Shown here: positions 6,580 to 9,339 of the stretch, piece after piece | Layout: the number at the start of each line of letters is the position of its first letter | Numbering within the stretch: position 1 is the stretch's first letter | Source of the DNA: Myxococcota bacterium | GTDB taxonomy: Bacteria; Myxococcota_C; UBA6777 | Assembly (NCBI GenBank): GCA_963169055.1 | Contig: CAUJFU010000308.1 | Coordinates: forward strand, 1 to 9,339 | DNA: 9,339 nt | Direction of reading: 5' to 3' | The notes under the pieces: generated by a model | Seen by the model: the letters and a program-made list of their open reading frames with translations, nothing else | Told to the model about the DNA's origin: nothing | Database searches by the model: none | Translations under genes and position numbers: made by a program

Positions 6580-7530
6580 ATGCGATACACCACCCAAAAG
6601 AGTCTTTCATGCTTGCTTTTTGTTTGGCTTGGCGGATGGTGTGCCTTGCAAGCGTCCTGCACGAGCGAGCTTCCCCACACAGCCACCCCACACACAACGC
6701 GCAACCAACGCCCCCACACATCCCACGCAACCTTGCTTCCCCTTCGGCTTCCTTTTACCCGCCTCCCCGCGCCCTCCCACCCCAAAACGCACAGGCCCAC
6801 CCACCCACCCCGCCGAATCCGTCTGTCTTATCGCAGACATATCATCCGCGCTGAAGCTCCTCGTCACGCGGGCGTTGAAGCGCTCATCGCCCCCTATCGC
6901 AAACGCTTAGGCGAGCGAATGAATACCGTTCTTGCCACAACCCCTCTTCCGCTGTCTCGCGGCGTGCCAGAAAGCCGCCTTGGATCGTTGGTCGCAGAAG
7001 CCTGTTTGGGTCGAATGCGCGCCCTCGGTTGGCAAGTCGATCTCTTTGTCACCAACTTGGGCGGCATCCGCAAAGATCTCGGGGCGGGAGATATCCAAGT
7101 GCGCGATGTATACGAGCTTTTACCGTTCGAAAATATCTTGGTGCGTGTCTCTTTGCGTGGAGAAGAATTGCGGGCGCTCATAGGACTTCTCGCCAAACAA
7201 GGAGGGGAACCTTTGGCAGGAGCCCGCGTGTTGCTCGATCAACAGCATCGTGTCAAAAACGTCTGGATCGATCGAAAAGCGCTCGACGACAAAGCCACGT
7301 ATATCCTCGGGACTTCGGATTACTTGGCAAAAACAGGATGGATGTACCCAATACTGCGGAAAAAACATCTTGAATCTACCGATCTCACGTTGCGAGATGC
7401 GATGATCTGGGCTTTGGCCGAACAAGGGCTGCGCTGGCCTCACGATCTCGATGGACGTATCCGCATCGAATCCAACACCTCCACCCCGCATCGTCCAACC
7501 AATCGCCAATCGCCCGTGAAAAGGAGATGA
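6580..7530 (+). CDS. Stand-alone 5'-nucleotidase C-terminal (substrate-binding) domain protein, exported
   Basis: A 316-residue protein equivalent to the C-terminal half of UshA-type 5'-nucleotidases, which holds the nucleoside in the active site. ATG 6580 gives a Sec-type signal (Lys7, then hydrophobic LLFVWLGGWCAL) ending QASC at Cys27. A lipoprotein site is possible, but the usual Leu at -3 is Gln, so this is uncertain. Residues of about 30-90 form an unusual His/Pro/Thr/Arg-rich linker. The folded domain follows: EALIAPYRKRL, NLGGIRKDL (159-167, substrate-binding loop), LLPFENILVRVSL (PFEN at 182-185) and TSDYLAKTGWMYP (245-257). In the last motif the family's usual GGDG/Y sequence is replaced by KTGWMY. 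The downstream metallophosphatase starts 5 bases after the stop, and its ribosome site overlaps this gene's end, so the two are surely one operon. The start at 6457 was rejected because it adds 41 residues before the signal peptide. Confidence 0.85.
   Translation: MRYTTQKSLSCLLFVWLGGWCALQASCTSELPHTATPHTTRNQRPHTSHATLLPLRLPFTRLPAPSHPKTHRPTHPPRRIRLSYRRHIIRAEAPRHAGVEALIAPYRKRLGERMNTVLATTPLPLSRGVPESRLGSLVAEACLGRMRALGWQVDLFVTNLGGIRKDLGAGDIQVRDVYELLPFENILVRVSLRGEELRALIGLLAKQGGEPLAGARVLLDQQHRVKNVWIDRKALDDKATYILGTSDYLAKTGWMYPILRKKHLESTDLTLRDAMIWALAEQGLRWPHDLDGRIRIESNTSTPHRPTNRQSPVKRR
7521..7526 (+). promoter_or_regulatory. Ribosome binding site deciding the metallophosphatase start
   Basis: AAGGAG sits just before the TGA (7528-7530) of the upstream gene and 9 bases before ATG 7536. 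It directly abuts ATG 7527, leaving no spacing for that start, so 7536 is preferred. The Tat signal MDRRLFLQ also begins there. The arrangement suggests translational coupling. Confidence 0.7.
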
Positions 7531-7535
7531 CCTAT

Positions 7536-8459
7536 ATGGATCGCCGACTCTTTCTCCAACGCATCGGGCAAGCTGCCTGTGCGGCCTCGCTGGTTGGGTG
7601 CTCCGCTTGGGCCAAAGCCCCTCCGCCCAAAGCAAACGTGATCACCCTGCTGCACACCAACGATACCCACAGCCGCATCGATCCATTCACGACAGGCCCT
7701 TACAAAGGACAAGGCGGTATCGCGCAGCGCGCCGCGTGGATACGGGCTTTTCGCGCCAAACAACCCCATACGTTGGTGATCGATGCAGGAGATATCTTCC
7801 AAGGAACCCCCTATTTCAACCTGTTTCATGGCCGCGTCGAACTAGAGACCATGAGCCTCGCGGGTTATGATATCGCCACCCTCGGCAACCACGACTTCGA
7901 TCTGGGCGCAGAGTGGTTGCTCACCGCCATCGAACGGTACGCCAAATTCTCGTTTTGTTCGGCCAATCTCCAGTTTTCCCAAGCCGCCGCTCAAAAACAG
8001 ATACGCCCTTACATCCTCCGAACCATCGGAGGCCGAAAGCTCGGGTTCTTTGGGTTGGGTATCCGCTGTGAAGGCTTGATCCCTACGCACCTTTGGCGTG
8101 GCGTACGTTACCTTGACCCGATCGCCGTCTCCCGAAAGATGGTACAGCTTTTACGCGGATATCACCAATGCGACGCCGTGATCGCTCTCAGCCATCTTGG
8201 ACTCGTGGGCTACCGCAGCGAACCCGGCGATATGGATCTCGCCAAACAAGTCCGTGGGATCGACTTGATCGTCGGAGGGCACACCCACACTTTTTTGAGT
8301 ACGCCCAAACGCATCTCCAATCCGTTCCAAGAACAAACGCACATCGTCCAAGTCGGACACTCGGGCGTTTGGCTCGGACAAGTTGATCTCCACTTCACGG
8401 ACGGGCACGTCGACGTCCAAGGAACGGCCCACCCCATCACTCCCGAACAAACCCCCTGA
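7536..8459 (+). CDS. Tat-exported lipoprotein metallophosphatase, catalytic half of a 5'-nucleotidase
   Basis: A 307-residue calcineurin-like phosphoesterase matching the N-terminal catalytic half of UshA-type 5'-nucleotidases, which remove phosphate from nucleotides using two metal ions. The N-terminus carries a twin-arginine motif (RRLFLQ, Arg3-Arg4), a short hydrophobic stretch and a lipobox LVGC at Cys22, so it is probably a Tat-dependent lipoprotein facing the periplasm. All metal-site motifs are visible: D43-x-H45 in HTNDTHS, D86 in DAGDIFQG, N118-H119-D120 in GNHDFD, H220 in LSHLGL, and H249/H251 in GGHTHT. The protein stops (ITPEQTP) where UshA would continue into the C-terminal domain; that domain is the preceding gene. 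The two halves likely form a complex. It could act on other phosphoesters (UDP-sugars, cyclic nucleotides); the substrate is inferred from family and context. Confidence 0.92.
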   Translation: MDRRLFLQRIGQAACAASLVGCSAWAKAPPPKANVITLLHTNDTHSRIDPFTTGPYKGQGGIAQRAAWIRAFRAKQPHTLVIDAGDIFQGTPYFNLFHGRVELETMSLAGYDIATLGNHDFDLGAEWLLTAIERYAKFSFCSANLQFSQAAAQKQIRPYILRTIGGRKLGFFGLGIRCEGLIPTHLWRGVRYLDPIAVSRKMVQLLRGYHQCDAVIALSHLGLVGYRSEPGDMDLAKQVRGIDLIVGGHTHTFLSTPKRISNPFQEQTHIVQVGHSGVWLGQVDLHFTDGHVDVQGTAHPITPEQTP

Positions 8460-8471
8460 GGATCTTTGATC

Positions 8472-8500
8472 TTGCGCGGGCCATGCGATGGTGTTATTCT
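8472..8500 (+). promoter_or_regulatory. Possible promoter for the receiver gene or a small RNA
   Basis: TTGCGC (8472-8477) and TATTCT (8495-8500) are separated by exactly 17 bases. Transcription would start near 8507 and give a leader of about 195 bases containing the hairpin at 8602. Visual match only. Confidence 0.3.
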
Positions 8501-8601
8501 CTGCGGGATTTTGGACGGCATACGCAGGGGCTCTTGTGGCGTGTGTTGTCTGTGGCCGTTGCTTCGCAAGGTTCATCGAGATATCGCTGATACGTACGTC
8601 G

Positions 8602-8623
8602 CAAAGCCCATCACAGGGCTTTG
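8602..8623 (+). terminator. 8-bp perfect hairpin after the nucleotidase unit
   Basis: CAAAGCCC (8602-8609) pairs exactly with GGGCTTTG (8616-8623) around the loop ATCACA. There is no T-run after it (gcctagatat), so a classical intrinsic terminator is not shown. It could still stop or stabilise the nucleotidase transcript, or form part of the leader of the next gene. Confidence 0.35.
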
Positions 8624-8688
8624 GCCTAGATATCCTCGGACGGTTCTAGGCATCCCCCGCGCTCGACCTTAGCCCAAACTTGCCGATC

Positions 8689-8692
8689 GGAG
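8689..8692 (+). promoter_or_regulatory. Receiver-gene ribosome binding site
   Basis: GGAG (within CGGAGAAG), 9 bases before ATG 8702. It supports the start that gives a complete first beta-strand MAQKILVCDDS of the receiver fold. Confidence 0.5.
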
Positions 8693-8701
8693 AAGTCGCT
8701 G

Positions 8702-9339
8702 ATGGCACAAAAAATTCTGGTATGTGACGACAGTCGGACAATTCAACAAGCCGTAGCAGTCGCCCTCTTTGAGATGAAAACCGAGATCGTGACGGTGAGT
8801 GATCCTGCGCAGGTCGTCTCCTCCGCCTTGGCCGAATCCCCCAAGCTGATCTTGCTCGACAACCGCATGAACCGCGAAAGCCGCGACGACGGTTATGCGC
8901 TCTGCCAACAAATCAAAAACCACGATGACCTCAAACATATCCCCGTGATCTTTTTGGCGGGACGCTCCTACGAACCCCAAAAAGGACGCGACGCTGGAGC
9001 TTTTGACTTCATCGAAAAACCCTTTGAAACCCAAATGCTCGCCGACAAAGTCCAAGCAGGACTCTCCGCTTCCCCCGGCGAAGTCGTTCGCCCCAAAATG
9101 CCCGTATCCTCAGGCCCTTCCGACTTCCGCGCTACAACCGCACTCCCCACCTTCTCTCCTGTGGATCTCCAAAACATGCTCCCACCCGATGCTCCCGCAC
9201 GGGCCATCCCTCCTCCTCTCGCCAATATCGCCGCTCTCGCCCCACCTCCTCCCCCCTCCCTCTCTTTTTCTGATGACGAAGAAGATCTTTCTCCCCCTCC
9301 TCCTCCCTCTCTCTCTTTTTCTGATGACGAAGAAGATCT
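8702..9339 (+). CDS. CheY-like receiver protein with Pro/acidic repeat tail (3' end outside window)
   Basis: The first 212 codons of a two-component receiver protein. Residues 1 to about 120 form the receiver: acidic pair D9-D10 (ILVCDDS), phospho-acceptor D53 (LILLDNRM), and K106-P107 (DFIEKPF). Two departures from the family are visible. The switch Thr/Ser is Ala86 (VIFLAGRS). The loop after D53 is three residues longer than in CheY (D53 to G64) and lacks the usual Met-Pro. No DNA-binding or enzymatic output domain appears in the visible part. Residues from about 122 are Pro/Ser/Ala-rich, and from codon 181 a 17-residue unit PPPPPSLSFSDDEEDLS begins to repeat. The gene continues past the window, so an output domain or membrane segment may lie beyond. 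The start has a GGAG site at good spacing. The cognate kinase is not in the window. Confidence 0.88.
   Translation, partial: MAQKILVCDDSRTIQQAVAVALFEMKTEIVTVSDPAQVVSSALAESPKLILLDNRMNRESRDDGYALCQQIKNHDDLKHIPVIFLAGRSYEPQKGRDAGAFDFIEKPFETQMLADKVQAGLSASPGEVVRPKMPVSSGPSDFRATTALPTFSPVDLQNMLPPDAPARAIPPPLANIAALAPPPPPSLSFSDDEEDLSPPPPPSLSFSDDEED
9242..9339 (+). repeat. 51-bp in-frame tandem repeat (PPPPPSLSFSDDEEDLS)
   Basis: The first unit is 9242-9292; the second starts at 9293 and is cut by the window end. The final 27 bases (9313-9339) repeat 9262-9288 exactly, an offset of 51. Proline codons in the two units differ slightly (cca/cct/ccc against ccc/cct), so the copies are not entirely fresh. More copies may follow. 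Each unit joins a polyproline run to an acidic SDDEED patch. Confidence 0.9.

Larger units (their letters stand above)
8460..8701. other. 242-base intergenic region before the receiver gene
   Basis: No open frame with recognisable content. It contains a promoter-like pair (8472-8500), the hairpin at 8602-8623, a weak second inverted repeat (CCTAGA 8625-8630 / TCTAGG 8645-8650), and the ribosome site of the next gene. A short leader or small RNA is possible but unproven. Confidence 0.4.

Noticed and set aside
6334-6597. 87-codon minus-strand frame in the gltB-nucleotidase gap
   Set aside because: No domain was recognised, it overlaps the next gene's start and ribosome site, and it contains the palindrome. 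It could be a remnant, but nothing supports a product.
7527-7535. Earlier ATG for the metallophosphatase overlapping the upstream TGA (ATGA)
   Set aside because: The AAGGAG site abuts it with no spacing, whereas ATG 7536 has 9 bases and begins the Tat signal MDRRLFLQ.
1-9339. CRISPR array, insertion sequence, tRNA or rRNA
   Set aside because: There are no regularly spaced identical repeats with unique spacers, no transposase motifs or paired terminal inverted repeats, and no cloverleaf or rRNA signature. The only tandem repeats are the two in-frame coding ones.

Overview
The window comes from a Gram-negative bacterium. The evidence is a Tat-type lipoprotein signal, a Sec-exported periplasmic partner protein and a single-pass membrane protein. 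By eye the GC content is in the 50s percent. The long proline-rich low-complexity tails, the single-receiver protein with a repetitive tail, and the style of the glutamate synthase suggest a Myxococcota / Bradymonadota-like (former Deltaproteobacteria) lineage. That placement is an impression and no marker gene supports it.

Layout, left to right. (1) Bases 1-808 hold the 3' part of a plus-strand membrane protein with one transmembrane segment and a very basic, proline-rich tail. Its frame is clearly coding from about base 59 but has a TAA at 56-58 and no ordinary start before GTG 356, so the 5' end is unresolved. (2) A minus-strand YciA-like acyl-CoA thioesterase (845-1312) converges on it. 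(3) A 285-base divergent intergenic region leads to gltB (1598-6223), a full-length glutamate synthase large subunit with its N-terminal nucleophile cysteine, FMN domain, 3Fe-4S cysteines and GXGXG domain. No gltD is present. (4) A 356-base gene-free stretch holds a perfect 19-base palindrome and a two-part hairpin. (5) A two-gene unit follows: a 5'-nucleotidase C-terminal-domain protein (6580-7530), then a Tat lipoprotein metallophosphatase (7536-8459). Together they are the two halves of a UshA-type 5'-nucleotidase, encoded separately and in reversed order. (6) A 242-base intergenic region with a promoter-like sequence and an 8-bp hairpin precedes a receiver-domain protein (8702 to the window end) with an altered switch residue and an acidic/proline 51-bp tandem repeat that runs off the window.

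How the genes fit together: gltB makes glutamate from glutamine and 2-oxoglutarate (nitrogen assimilation). The split nucleotidase probably salvages phosphate and nucleosides outside the cytoplasm. The thioesterase is a housekeeping hotdog enzyme. I see no shared pathway and no defence, mobile or biosynthetic cluster. The most unusual items are the split nucleotidase, whose halves appear to use different export routes, the degenerate receiver with a repeat tail, and the broken 5' frame of the first gene.
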